A stretch of DNA of 64,000 nt from Tridacna crocea. Lineage: Eukaryota; Mollusca; Bivalvia; Cardiida; Cardiidae. Position numbers and translations under genes: made by a program. The DNA lies in the NCBI GenBank assembly GCA_943736015.1, contig OX031062.1:53494962-53558961 (forward strand), read 5' to 3'. Shown here one piece after another: positions 35,157-50,100 of this stretch; the stretch's first letter is position 1; each line of letters opens with the position of its first letter. The notes under the pieces were generated by a model. The model ran no database searches and was not told the origin of the DNA. It saw only the letters and a list, made by a program, of their open reading frames with translations.

Positions 35157-38100
35157 GTAAGAATTATGGATGTTTTTTTACCCTGGATTGCCAACTCCTT
35201 TTCAAGCAGCATTATTTATTCTTTCGTAGAGAAATCTGATCACTTGAGAAGAATTAATTGCCTTCTGTATGCTTTGTTAGACATTTTATTTCAGTGAGGT
35301 ATGGTTTGCCCTGTGATTCACATCCAGATTTAACCCTTTACCACACAATCCTGACTTTTAACAACCTTGACATAGAAAACTTTTGAAAACATTGAGTGAT
35401 AAGGAGAAAATGCTGGTAACCAGCATTTTCTCCTTTTTCCAAAATGTTTTCTACAGTGTTAAAGACAGAACTCGTCATTTGAGCTACATTAAATTTATTG
35501 TCTGCAAATGCTTTCATTTTGGTGTTGTTTTTGTTGTTTGGTAAAGAGTAAAGAAGTCATGTCTTTGCATACTCACGTCCCTTAACTCTTTACCACACAA
35601 CAAAATTGTACGCTTATCCAAATTGAAAGTGTTTGTAGATGACAATTTGAATGTAACTAAAATGATGGAATTTGTCGTTGATAGGTAAGAAAAGATTGTG
35701 GGAAAAGGAGAAAAGCATATTCTCCTTTTCCCATAATGTTTTCAAAAGGTTTCTTTTGCAGGGTCGTTAAAACTCGGTATTATGTGGTAAAAAGTCAACA
35801 TTTTACGATACAGTCCTGAGTTTAATGACACTAAAGAAAAAAAGATTTTGAAAACATTGTAGGAAAAGGAGTAAATGCTTTTTAGTGTATATCTCCACTG
35901 ATTAATTGAATTGGAGTTTGTTGAGGTTTTGACCAGCTTGGGTCAAATTTTTGCGGTCAGTGAACCTCTCTGTGTTTCCTGGCTTTAATTCTCACACCAG
36001 AACTGACACATTGGTCAGACTGCACATATAAGACAATACTTTTGGCCCAAAATAACCCATAGTAGCAAAATTTGGGTTTTTCAATATTGAGTTGAAAATT
36101 ACATGTAAATTATTCAGCAGAGTAAGGTTTGGCTTAACCCATTACCACACAATCCCTACTTTTGACGCCCCTGAGAAAGAAGCCTTTTCAAAACACTATG
36201 GGAAAAGGAGAAAATGCTGGTAACCAGCATTTTCTCCTTTTCCCTCAGTGTTTTATACTCTTCCCAGAACAAATTTCCATTTTTTAGTCACCTTTATTTT
36301 GTCATCTGCAAATGCTTTCAATTTGGACCAGTCTAAAATTTTCTCTTGTTGTAAAGAGTAAACGAGAGACAAAGGTTGGAGATGACAATGTGAACATGCA
36401 GCAATGTTCTGTAGATCTAGACCTGGATTCACCGACTGTTCATAATGGCATTCTTTATTTTTTCTGGAGAATATTTCTAAATCTGAATATGCAGTCTTAT
36501 CTAGGATCTACACTGTTCGATAGGAGATATTTTTTCCCATAAAATACTGTAGAAATGGCCAAACTTGGACTTGTACTGTCTGCTTTAAAAATTCCATTTT
36601 ACTTATTTAGCAGGTTAAGGGTTAAATGGCCTTTGATAGGGTAGAAAACTTTGTGAGAAAAGGAGAAGATGCAAGCTACTAGTATTTTTTCCTTTTACCA
36701 CAATGTTTTCAAGAGCCATCTTCTTCATGATCTTGGGATTGTTTGATAAACCCTTTCCCAAACAATTCATGGAGTTTACGACCCTGAGAGAGAAACCTTT
36801 TGAAAAGATTGTGGGAAAAGGATAAAATCCTGGTACAGCATTTTTTCCTTTTCCTACGAATTTTTTGTACCCTACGAAACAAATTTCAATTTTTTTGAGT
36901 TGCATTTATTTTGTTATCTGCAAGCGCTTTGAATTTGGATCAGTCTAAAATTTTGTAGTTTGGTAAAGTGTTAACTCTTTACCACACAATCCCGATTTTT
37001 AACGACCCCTGCGGAAGAGGCCTTTTGAAAACATTAAGGGAAAAGGAGAAAATGCTGGTAACCAGCATTTTCCCCTTTTCCCTCAATGTTTTCTAACCTA
37101 TCAAAGACAAGTACTGTTACCGGAGACACGTTTGAAGTGTCATATGCAAATGCTTTCAATTTGGACAAGTTTTCATTTTCATTGTGTGGTAAAGAGTTAA
37201 AGAAATCTCTGTTACAGGTGGAGAAAGCCATAAACCTGTACAGACAGTTTGCCAAGTTTCCCCAGGCTGTCAGTGCTACAGTAAGTCAATCGGTCAACAA
37301 GAGCTATGATGTCATCGACACTGTGCAGACTCAGAGAGATTTGGAAAGGGCCGAAAAAATCACATTTTCTAGATCCTATTTTGTCCAGTCCTGTGATGAT
37401 GGAAAATTCAAAGTTCTGTACAGAACTAAAGCTGAAGAACTTTTAAATGTGTGAGTTAGCTTTTTGTAAATGAATTTTAGTTTCATGAGACTTTAAACCT
37501 TTACCATACAATTCCGACTTTTAATGACTGTGAGGGAGAAGCCTTTTGAAAACATTGTGGGAAAAAGGAGAAAATGCTGGTATCCAGCATTTTCTCCTTT
37601 TCCCACAATATTTTCTACCCTTCACAGAACAAATTTCAAAATTTCTGTCACTTTTAGTTTTGTCGTCTGCAAATGCTTTCCATTTGGGCAAACCTAAAAT
37701 TTTGTTGTTTGGTAATGAGTTAAAGCTCAGTGGGTGGAGTTGCTGACTACTGTTTTGTAGGTCACTACCTTGAGATGCACCAGAGAAATTCTAATTGTCA
37801 GCATGTTTTTCTGTTTTTGCAAACTAAACTAAATAGTGACATCCTTTTGATTTTTCATTGAAAAATATCAACTATCTACTACAAAAAAAATTGGGATCAT
37901 AATCTGGTTCAGTGCCCTTTATCTCTACCAAACAAAAATACCTTACGATTCAACCAAATTAACTCTTCACCAAACAACAAAGTTTTAGACTTGTCCAAAT
38001 TGAAAGCATTTGCAGACAACAAAATAAATGTGTCTTAAAAATTGAAATTTGACTTTAGAAGAGGGAAAACATTGTGGGAAAAGGAGAAAATGCTGGTTAC

Positions 38101-41100
38101 CAGTACTTGCTTCAATATTTTCAGAAGGGTTCTTCCTCTGGGTCAACAAAACCAGGGATTGTTTAGAAGCCTTCCTCGGGGTCATCAAAACTAGGGATTG
38201 TTTAGTGAAGAGTTAAAAGTATTTGCAAACACATTTTTTTTTTCAAAAGCCGTCTTTCTCAGGGTTACTTGTTAAAAATTACTATATTTGAAGAATTTGG
38301 TGAATATTTCCTCTAATTTGATTAATATTTCTTCTTAATGATCACTAAAACACATAAATACCGGTGTACAACATTGGACAGACTTTTAGATTTGCAAATC
38401 AGGTACAAAATACATGTATAAGGCTTCCTGGGAGCTTTTATTTAAGGAGAACAGGGATTGTTTGGTAAATGAACAATATACATATATACATGGTAGCTAA
38501 TACATACAGTTTTTATTTCAGGATTTGGGCAAAAGAATCAAAATCTGGTAGATACAGAGCTGTGGTAAGGAAGGTGATGAATAAGAAGAAAGATGAGAAA
38601 CAGTTTATAGAGGTAAGACGAATTGTACCTGAGCCAAAACATTTGATTTTAGACAATTTTTTGTTTGTCTAAGGACCATTCTACCTCAAGATTAAGTCTG
38701 TGTTTTGAGAGAGTGATTTGTCGTTCTACAGGATGACTTCCCTTAACCCTTTACCCCATAAGGCATTTGTACGGTCTCCCTAATTGACCCTAAATAAAAG
38801 CAAGGATGAAGCTGTTTCTTATGTGTATATCATGACACCTTTTGATGCCATAGTCACGAGCAATTTCACCCTTTGCCACAATGTTTTCCAAAGGCTCCTA
38901 CAAGCTATAAGTAGAAATGAGTATCTATGGAGTAAAGGGTTAAATTGTGGATCACAGACATGCATTAAGCCCCTTTTTGCCAGAGCATGGCTGACATATA
39001 TTACTAGTGCTTGTGCCAACCCTGTACTGTGCAGGCAATTTTTAGCTCAACTTCTTTTCAAAGATAATAATCCTACACCAAACAATCTTGGGCTGTAACA
39101 AGAGGGAAAAGACCTTTGAAAACATTGTGGATTAAGGAGAAAATGGTGGTATCCAGCATTTTCTCCTTTTTTGTCAATGTTTTCCACCCATTAAAGTGTA
39201 AATTCTTCTATTCAAATCACATTTAATTTGCTGTCTATATATGCTTCTAATTGGTATGTAATTATAAAGTGAATCTTTCACCACGAAATTGGAGTTTTAA
39301 TGACCATGAGAAAAATAGCTTAGAAAACATTGTGGGAAATTTTTGTAACCAGCATTTCTCATTTTCCCTGAATGTTTTCCACTTCATTCAAGTGTAAATT
39401 TGAAAATATTTATGGGAAAGGGTGGTTACTAGTATTTTCTCCTTTAACCACAATGTTTCCTTCTGTTCACTGGCATATTTCATAATTTTAGCCATGTTGA
39501 ATTTGTTGCCTACTAGTACTTTAAAAGCATGTATGTTGAATTTGTTGTCTACAAGTACTTTCAAAGCATGTGTGTCTTAACTCTTTACCAAACAATCCCA
39601 ACTTTTAAGATTGTGAGATAGGAGCCTTTTGAAAACATTGCGGAAAAGAAGAAAATGCTGGAAACCAGCATTTTCTCCTTTTCCCACAATGTTTTCTACT
39701 CCTCCCAAACGGCATTTCAATTTGTTAACCACTTTTATTTTGTCATCTGCAAATGCTTTCAATTTGCAACAGTTTATAATTTTATGGATTGGTAATGAGT
39801 TAAAAAGATACGAAGGTATGGTAATTAGAGAAGGACATTTATCTGCTGATGAAAAGAACCCGCATTTTTTCCAGGTTTGGGAAGGAAACACAAAGATCAA
39901 AAACTTTGACATCTCAAAAACTGAAAAACATGGGAAGATTTATGATCGGGATGGTAAGGCACAGTTTTGCATTTTTATCAGCAGAAGGCTTTACCAAAAC
40001 ACAAAATTTTAGACTGATTTAATTTGCAGAAGACAATTACAATGTGGCACAAATGAGGAGAGTTTTTTGTACAGTAGATTTTTAACATTGCTTGTAAAGA
40101 AAGAAATCTGGGTACCAGCATTTTCTTCTTTTTCCACAGTAATTTTAACAGTAATTTGTCCTAGGGTCGTCAATTCATGGAATTGTTTGGTACAGGGTTG
40201 ACTTATTATACATGTGTATTATTTAAAAAACAAATTTTTCTTTTTTTTCTCAGGACCAGTCAACAAATTCTATTCTAATTCATGCCAGATTCGGCAGATT
40301 CTGGTCATTGTAAATGTGACTTAACTCTTTACCACACAAGAAAATTTTAGACTGGTCCAAATTGAAAGCATTTGCAGACAACAAAATAAAGGTGACTGAA
40401 AAATTGAAATTTGTTCTGGGAAGGGTAGAAAACACTGTGGGAAAAGGAGAAAATGCTGGTTACCAGCATTTTCTCCTTTTCCCACAGTGTTTTCAAAAGG
40501 CTTCTTTCTCAGGGGTGTCAAAAGTAGGGATTGTGTGGTAATGGGTTAAGGAATGAATTTTTCTTTTGAATTGTAGAAAGCATTGTGGAAAAAGGAGAAA
40601 CTAAAACTGGTATACAGCATGCGAAAAATAGCATTGGGACATTTGCATAAAGTGTCATCTGGGATCAGCCTCTGCAGTCTGCGCTAGCTTACCAGAGGCA
40701 GCACTTTACGACAATAGTAGATAATGTCCTACTGTAGACTTGCACAAAACAGAAAATTACATAAAAATGGAAAGTGTCGTTTTGGATTAGCCTGCACATG
40801 CTCATGAAACACGACACTTTATGCAAATGACAAAATGCACCTTTTCCTGTGTTGCAAACTATTTGGTAAAAGATACATGTATAATGATAATTTTGCTGTA
40901 TTATCCATTTCCAGTGTTCTTCGGCTGCCTAGAATGGTCCAACAATGAGGATAAACTCCTCTATGTGGCTGAGAAAAAATACAAGAAAGCTGTCTCTTAC
41001 TTTATTAAACCTAGTGAAGAAGAGAAGTCCACAGCAGAAACTGAGCCAGTATAAACTCTAAATTTGTGTTTGTTTTTGTCTGCCTCAAATCTTTCTATCC

Positions 41101-44100
41101 CTCTGTCTTAATCAGTTAATCAGTCAATCAGTCAGTCAGTTTGTTGGTCCAGTTGGTCAGTTGGTTGGTCAACAACATCATAACATCTTAATCTGTCAGC
41201 ATGTTAATCGGTTATTTTATTTCTGTGCTTCCACTCTAACTCTATGTGCCTCTACATGTACTATATATGGGAAAGCAGTCAGTAGCTTGGAAAGAAAATT
41301 GTGGGGAATACTTGTAAAAGAAACTCCTGGAAAGCATGGAAAGGTGCACTAGCTGCCATGATATAACTGAAATACATGTAATGTTGAAAATGGTGTTTAA
41401 CATCACACAACCATACAATCAATCTACATGAACAGTTTTCATGTGTTTTTGTTAACCCTTTCCCAAACGGCAAATTTTGGACCTGACCAAATTGAAAGCA
41501 TTTTACAGATGACAAATTAACAGTTGCTAAAAAGATGATTTTTCTATAAGATAGGGTAGAAAACATTGTGGGAAAAGGAGAAAATGCTGGTTACCAGCAT
41601 TTTCTCCTTTTCCCACAATGTTTTCAAAAGGCTTCTATTCCTGACCCGTAAAAACCAGGGATTGTTTGGGAAAGATTAATCTGAATACATTGATAATCTG
41701 CACTCATTGTATTGTATTCTCAAGAAAAACTGTATTTTTTGTGGCTTCAGGGTGAGGAGTTCGTGGTGAAAGAGGAATGGGGAGAAGGTTTTGTGGGAAA
41801 ACATATCCCAGTATTGTGTGTGCTGACTGTTACAACAGGGGAGATAACTGTGCTTCAAGGTGTACCAGACAATGTTTCAGCAGGATTGGTATGTGTATAA
41901 CCCATCATTGAAACTGCCTTTGTCACCAGCAAGTGCCTTCAGCATGGCCGAGATACAAAAGTCTTGTTGTATGGTAAAGATTTAACCATTACCATACATT
42001 CTCAAGTTTTAATCATAAACTTTTGAAAGGATTGTGGGTAAAGGAGAAGGTGCTGGTAACCTGCATATTTTCTCCTTTCCCACTACTTTTTCTACCCTGC
42101 CAAGGCATCATCATCATCGACATGCAGTCCAATCTTAGATCTACATTGCCTTATTTTCTCAGATTTCTTAACCCTGTACCAAACAATCCCTAGTTTTAAA
42201 CGACCCTTAGGAAGAGGCCTTCAGAAAAAATTGCTGGAAAATGAGAAAATGCTTGCACCAGCATTTTCTCCTTTTTAGCTCACCTGAGCACAACGTGCTC
42301 AAGGGGAGCTTTTAGGATCACCCGGTGTCCGTCGGGCGTCAGTGCGTAGTGCATCGTCAACAATTCTTCAAACATCAACTCCTCCTAAACCGCTGGGCGG
42401 ATTTGGACCAAACGTGGCTGGAATGTTCCTCGGGAGGTCCTCTTTAAAAATTGTTCACAGAATTTAATTCCATCAAAAACTCTGCTTGCCATGGCAACGA
42501 AATGGAATTTTTTAGGAAATTCTTTAAAAATCTTCTTCTCTAAAACCACTGGCCAGATTTTAAAATAATTTCACAGAGATGTTCCTTGGGTGACCCTTTT
42601 CAAGAATTTTTCACGAAATTTTGATCTGTCAAGAAACATGGCTCTGGTGAATGGGGGCTTCTTGCACTATACAGAAATAAAGAAATTCTTAAAAATTCTT
42701 CTTCTCAGAAACCGCTGGCCAGATTTTAAAATAATTTCACAGAGATGTTCCTTGGGTGACCTTTTCCAAAAAGTGTTCGTGAAATTTTGATCCATCAAGA
42801 AACATGGCTCTGGTGAATGGGGGCTTCTTGCACTATACAGAAATGAAGAAATTCTTAAAAATTCTTCTTCTCTGAAACCGCTGGTCAGATTTTGAAATAA
42901 TTTCACAGAGATGTTCCTTGGATGACCATTTTCAAAAATTGTTCGCAAAATTTTGATCTGTTAAGAAACATGACTCTGGTGAATGGGGGCTTCTTGCACT
43001 ATACAGAAATGAAGAAATTCTTTAAAATTCTTCTTCTCTGAAACCGCTTGTCAGATTTTGAAATAATTTCACAGAGATGTTCCTTGGATGACCCTTTTCA
43101 AAAACTGTTCGTGAAATTTTGATAGGTCAAGAAACCTGGCCCTGGGGAATGGGGGCTACTTGCGCTATAGGGAAATGAAGAAATTCTTAAAAATTCTTCT
43201 TCTTTCGAACGGCTGGTCAGATTTTGAAATAATTTCACAGAGATGTTCATTGGGTGAAAAGTGTTCGTGAAATTTTGATTCATCAAGAAACATGGCTCTG
43301 GTGAATGAGGGCTACTTGCACTTTACGGCAATGAAGAAATTCTTAAAAATTCTTCTTCACTGAAACGGCTTGTCAGATTTTGGAAAATTTTCACAGAGAT
43401 ATTCCTTGGGTGACCCTTTTCAAAAATTGTTCGTGAAAGTTTGATTCTTCGAGAAACATTGCTCTGGTGAATGGGGGCTACTTGCACTACATGTGTATGG
43501 AAATGAAGAAATTCTTGAAAATTCTTCTTCTCTGAAACTGCTGGTCAGATTTTGAAAGGACTTTTACAGGTGACCTTTTAAAAATTTCTTGTCAAAATGA
43601 TGATTTTGTTTCCAGTGTTTCAATACCTTCAAAAAAAAAAAGGCTATGGTCCTCTCAAAAATTCAGGTGAGCGATCCAGGGCCATTTTGGCCCTCTTGTC
43701 ATACAATGTTTTTTCTACCATTCCCAGAACAAATTTCGATTTTTGTGTCACACTAAATTTGTTGTCTGCAAATGCTTTCAATTTGGACCAGTCTAAAACT
43801 GTTTGTCCAAACATAATGACTGATTGACAGAACGGTGTTTTGCAATGCTTTCAACATTATTTCAGTCATATCAAGGTGACAGCTGACATATATAGGATCT
43901 GACATGAGTGGACTTTTGAGATAAGATTTCATTAAATGAGTCAAGTTGACAAGTTTAATAAAATCTTATCTCAAAAGCCCACAAATGTCAGATTCTTTTT
44001 ATCACATAACCATATTTCACAAAATATAGATCAGAAGATGCAAGAACATTCATAAATGTACCCCCGGTATTTTCCATTAGACCGGTTCACTTGTATGGAA

Positions 44101-47100
44101 TGCGTACAAAATGATGTCAAAAATGATGTCACACAAATGTGATATCAAACATGTGTGAGATAAGAAAATTTGTAATGGGTATATTACTCTGAAAACAAGG
44201 GAAGTTATGTGATAAATTCAAATATGTCATGTCATGGGTTTCTACAGCACTAGGCTATAGCTCTGAGGTATCTTGCTCAAAGACACTTCAGGAAAAAAAC
44301 CCATAATCTGAATCTGAGAAATGTTATCAAGGGAGCCTTTGGTGAGTTTAATAACGTTTTTATATACATGTATGTAGATGAGTTTAATAGAATCTTCTCC
44401 TTAACTCATTACCAGACGACAATATTGTAGGCTTGTCCAAATTGAAAGCATTTGCGGATGACAAAATAAAAGTGATTGAAAATACGAAATTTGTTTTGTG
44501 AAGGACAGAAAACATTGTGGGAAAAGGAGAAAATGCTGGTTACCAGCATTTTCTCCTTTTCCCACAATGTTTTCTGAAGGCTCCTTAGGGATTGTGTGGT
44601 AATGGGTTAAAGCAAAGAGATGTCAAATTCTTTTTATCACATAACGTTATCTCACTAATTGTAAGTAGGAAAATACATAGGGATTCAGGTATATATGGGA
44701 ATTTCCATGAGTGAACTCCTCTGCAAGTAGATGTACTAGGGTGATGTCAGATGTTATGTCACATAATGCTTGTCTGAAACATATATAACAGAAGAACATT
44801 TGTAAAAGTTGTATTAAACAGAAAACAAAGCAGGTTTTATTGTAAAAAAGGTTTCAGTCCAAATCAACTGACCTTTTTAAAGGTGGATTTTTAGAATTTT
44901 TACATCTCAGTAAATTAAAAAATTTATATATCACTGAAATTTATATGAAAAAATAATACAAATCATTAATAATTAAGACTCATAAAATTACAAAAAAAAT
45001 ATTTTTTTGTGGTGATCCCTTAAAAGGCTGCGTAGCCTCTTAACCCATTACCACACAATCCCTAGTTTTGACGCCCCTGAGAAAGACGCCTTTTGAAAAC
45101 ACTGTAGGAAAAGGAGAAAATGCTGGTAACCAGCATTTTCTCCTTTTCCTGCAGTGTTTTCTACACTTACCAGATCAAATTTCTATTTTTCAGTCAACTT
45201 TATTTTGTGGTCTGCAAATGCTTTCAATTTGAACCAGTCTAAAATTTAGTCGTGTGGTAAAGAGTTAAGGTATTTTTAGATTTCGCACCAAAAATTAATA
45301 AAGCATTGTGGGAATGTCAAGTGACTGGCACGTGACTAATAACGCTTAAATTGCATTACATAACAAACATGTAATAATTATTTTCCATAATGTCTTCTTC
45401 AAAAGCTATGTTTGAAACTTCGTCTGCGTATTCCTGTATGTAAACGTGCAAATGGATCATCTAAAAATAGAACGTTTTTCCCGTTGGTGTCAACCTGGGC
45501 CGTATTAAATCTCTGATTTATTGTGTTATCGCATGGTTTTCGACTACTGGGGTCTGATGAACGGGAATTAAAAGGCTTTGGGAGTCTAAGGATGATCTTT
45601 TTGCATTTTTGTAAAATTTTAGTACCAAAATCTGAAGGGCCACCTTTAAGTCTTTAACATACAATCCCAACTTTTAATGAACCTGAAAAATATGTCTTAT
45701 AAAGATATTGTGGGAAAATGAGAAAATGTTGATAACCAGCATTTTCTCGTTTTCCCATAATGTTTTTTTCCCTTCTCAAAGATGGTCAGACAGTGCAATA
45801 AACAAAAACTTGACTTTTTATTACAGGGTAGATGGTTACCAGGTGATGAGAAGATCCTGTTTACAGGCTTTGACCATGAACCCTACAGGCTTGGAATTAT
45901 TTATTGTCCAATCAGGAAGTACGCAATTTATTCGATTTTCTTTTTCCCAAGTTTTATCTTATTCAAAAATGACTTTCTTTTCTGAAAATGTAATCATCTG
46001 AATTGGTATTTACCAGCCATTCTTAAAACCATTCTTTGTCTTATTCTCCAAGAGTTTCTAAATTTGAAAGTAACACAACTGCTGATTGGCTAAACCAAAT
46101 GGATTAGCCAATCAGGAATTGTGTTACTTTCAAATTTGGAAAATTTTGAAGAATTAAACTGAGAATATTCTGAAGAATTGTTGGTGAATACAAACCATGT
46201 TCACACACTATTGCTTACAAATCAATTTCATCTTAGTTATTTGCAAAGCATTTTTCAATTAATTTCTTTTGAAATCACAAGTTTTTCAGTGTTTGAAAAA
46301 ATACATTCTATTCATTACTTCAGACAGACAGTTCCTTTTATCTTGCTGTTAACAGCTTGAGAAGCTGATGGCATAGTTGCTTACCTTCAGGTAGCCAAGA
46401 TGTAATAGGTTCAGTGCCTTGCTTAGCTAAATTCTTTCTCAGTACTGAGGATGGTCATTGTTAAATGGATTAATTTCACTCTCCATGTTGAACAATGTTC
46501 AGCCATTGTTTATGTGAGAAAGCAGTGGCTTGAAGAGAATGTCGTGCAAAGCCAAGATGATTAAACTGAAGTAATGTTTAAATTGGTTTTAAACATTGAA
46601 AGACAACTTGAGAAAGGGCAAAAGTAAAAGTAACAGTTGTAACAGTAACATTGTAGGAAAAGGAGAAAATGCTGTTTACCAGCATTTTCTCCTTTTCCCA
46701 TAGTGTTTTCAAAAGGCTTCTTTCTTAGGGGTGTCAAAAGTAGGGATTGTGTGGTAATGGGTTAAACATTGAAAGGCAACTTGAGAATATCAGGGCAAAA
46801 GCAAAAGTAGCAGTTGCGCAATATGAGCATACTGTTTTCAGTGCTTGAGCCTTTATCGCTTAATCCCAGGTTATATCGATCTCAATGGAGAGAGCTTTGA
46901 AAATCATTGCAGGAAAAGGAGAAAGTGCTGGTAAACAGCATTTTCTCCTTTTCCTGCTATATTTTGTACTCTTTAACTCATTAACAAACAACAATATTTT
47001 AGGGTTGTCCAGATCGAAAGCATTTGCAGACAAAATAAAAGTGACTAAAAATTTGAAATTTGTTTTGTGAAAGGTAGAAAACATTGTGGGAAAAGGAGAA

Positions 47101-50100
47101 AATGCTGGGTACCAGCATTTTCTCCATTTCCCACAATGTTTTCTAAAGGCTTCTTTCACAGGGGTGTCAAAAGTAGGGATTGTGTGGTAATGGGTTAAAA
47201 GGCAGTTTCTGCATGTAAATGATGAATGTAAAATTTTGTCAATTGCTTCCAGTTTGGACTTTGCTGTTCTATAATGGCCTATAAAATTTCAGTTTCTTAG
47301 TCTTTTATTTACACTCTAAAAATCTTTTTCCATGTACATGTACCTGATATTCTTTGAGGCAACACTGTACCGAACAATTCTGTATTTTCATAACCCTGAT
47401 AAAGATTTAATGCCACTGAAAAGTTTTTGTGAAATTGAGCAATTGATGATGTCTTTCACTTTTTTCTTTCTCATTTGTTGTTACCTGTTGTTTCAAGGAC
47501 AAACCAAACTGTGTGCGCCAAGTGTAAAATATTGATATTTGGTAAATACATGTAGAATTTAACTGTATACTGAACAACATTTTTTGGACTGGACCAAAAT
47601 CAAAGCATCTGCAGACAACAGATTAAGTCTTGGTAATATGATGATTTTTGACTTAGATAGGGTAGAAAATATTGTGAGAATAGGAGAAAATGCTGGTTAC
47701 CAGCATTTTCTCCATTTCCCACAATGTTTTCCGTATGCTTCTTTCTCAGGGTTGTTAAAAGTTGATGTTGTATGGTTAAGAGTTAAATTGTCTTTTGTAG
47801 GTCTATGTTGTACATATTAGATGTGACAACAGGAAACTGTAGTAAGTATTATTGTTATGTTAGGATTACAAGCCTAGTCTGTTGTGTTACCTCGTTACCA
47901 ATTGACCATAAAATAGGCTTGTCCAAATCGAAAGCATTTGCAGAGAAAATTTGAAATCTGTTTTCTGATGAGTAGAAAACTGGTTACCAGCATTTTCTCC
48001 TTTTCCCACAATGTTTCAAAAGGCTGTTTTGTCAGGGTTGTTAAAAGTTGGGATTATGTGGTAAAGATATAAGGACTTCAGATCAGGATTTGTTGGTTGG
48101 AAACCCCAGCTCAGCCAACTTCTCTCCAAAAATTGATGATAGTCATTAAGCCATTACCATAGCCCTACTCTTGACGCCCCTGAGAAAGAGGCCTTTAGAA
48201 AACATTGCCGGAAAAGGAGAAAATGCTGGTAACCAGCATTTTCTCCTTTTCCCACAATGTTTTCTTCCCTTCACAGAACAAATTTCAAATTATCTGTCAC
48301 TTTTGTTATCTGCAAATGCTTTCGATTTGGACAAGCCTAAAATATTGTTGTTTGGTAATGAGTAAATCAGAATTCATTCATGTCTTACTGCTGATTATTG
48401 TTTGGAAGATGGTTAAGTGCAAAAGCAGAAAGCTGCTCGAGAAGAATATTGTGTGAAGTATGGATAAAAGAATCTCTAGAAAACCGTTAATAGATGAATT
48501 GGCCTCTGTGATGAATAAATGCATTGGCCTCTGTGTCAAATAGATGCATTGACCTCTGTGATGAATAAATGCATTGGCCTCGGTGGTGAATAGATGTATG
48601 GGCCTCTGTGATGAATAAATGCATTGACCTGGGTGGTGAATAGATGCATTGGCCTTTGTGATGAATGGATGCATTGGCCTCTGTGGTGAATAAATGCATT
48701 GACGTCTGTGGTGAATATATGCATTGGCCTCTGTGGTGAATAAATGCATTGACCTCTGTGGGAATAAATGCATTGGCCCCTGTGATGAATACATGCATTG
48801 GCCTCAATGGTGAATAAATGCATTGGCCTCTGTGGTGAATAAATGCATTGGCCTCTCTGGTGAATAAAGGCATTGGCCTCGCTGGTGAATAAATGCATTG
48901 GCCTCTGGTGAATAGATGCATGGGCCTCTGTGATGAATAGATGCATTGACCTCTGTGGTGAATAAATGCATTGGCCTCTGTGGTGAATAAATGCATCGAC
49001 CTCTGTGATGAATAAATGCACTGGCCTCTATGGGGAATAAATGCATTGGCCTCTGTGGTGAATAGATGCATTGGCCTCTGTGATATAACTGAAAAAATTT
49101 AAAATCAGGATTGGCCATAAAAAAAAAAATCAAACAAACAAGAATATACAAGGGGAAGGCAGCACAAAGTAGAAGGTTAGATTGATTTTGTAACTCTTTA
49201 CCGAATAATGAAATCTAGACTAGCCCAAATTGAAATTCTTTGCAAGCACCAATTTCAGTGAGGCTTAATTGATTAGATTTTTGCTCAAAAAGGTAGAAAA
49301 CATTGTTGAAAAGGAGAAAATAGTGATTAGCCACATTTTCTCCTTTCGATATGCCTGAAGGGTCGTATTATGTTATGGCTCTGGTTGTCATTAAGTCCAA
49401 ACTTACTACAAATGAATCTCTATGATAGGCAGTTGTGCCTCTGACTCTTCAAATTTAGATGTCTTTCTCGATTTTAACTTATTTGACTGACAATTCCAGT
49501 GGGGTGTATAGGAGCTGCTCTGCAAAGCTTTTGTCGTACAATGTTTTCAAAAGTGCACTCCCTCAGGATTGCTAATGATTAGGATAGTTTGATACAGCGT
49601 TGAGAGAGGTATGTATAGTTAAATTGATTTTGTCACCCCCTTCAGTCCCTGTTACCACCTTCAGTTCTCCAGACGTAGAACCCATGCCAAATGACCTTTA
49701 TCATTGTCATTATGCTGAAGAGCTAGGTAAGGGGTGTGATTTTTAAGGGAAATAACAACCCTAATTGAAATGGAATATGGCTTGCAACACGCGAAAAGGG
49801 GTATTCAAACATTTGTGTAAAATGTCCTCTCGGATCAGCCTGCGCAGTCCGCACAGGCTGATCCGAAATGACACTTTCTGATTTTATGTGACTTTCTGTT
49901 TTACGCAAGTCTACTGTAGCACAAAATCTAATGTAGTCGTTAAGTGTCGTCTTGGATTAGCTGAATGCATCTTTTCGCGTGTTGCACTCCACATTGTTTC
50001 ATCTTTGAAAACATAGTGGTTAAAAAAAATCATCCAATGGCACCTTTTCTAGATTTATTATCCAAATTTTAAAAGGATGTCTGTTTTCAATGTTGTCTTC

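Noticed and set aside
48378..49151. Four overlapping minus-strand frames of 115-194 codons (MHLF..., TEANAF repeats)
   Set aside because: These come from the 25-bp minisatellite, in which every frame stays open. They are not a repeat protein.
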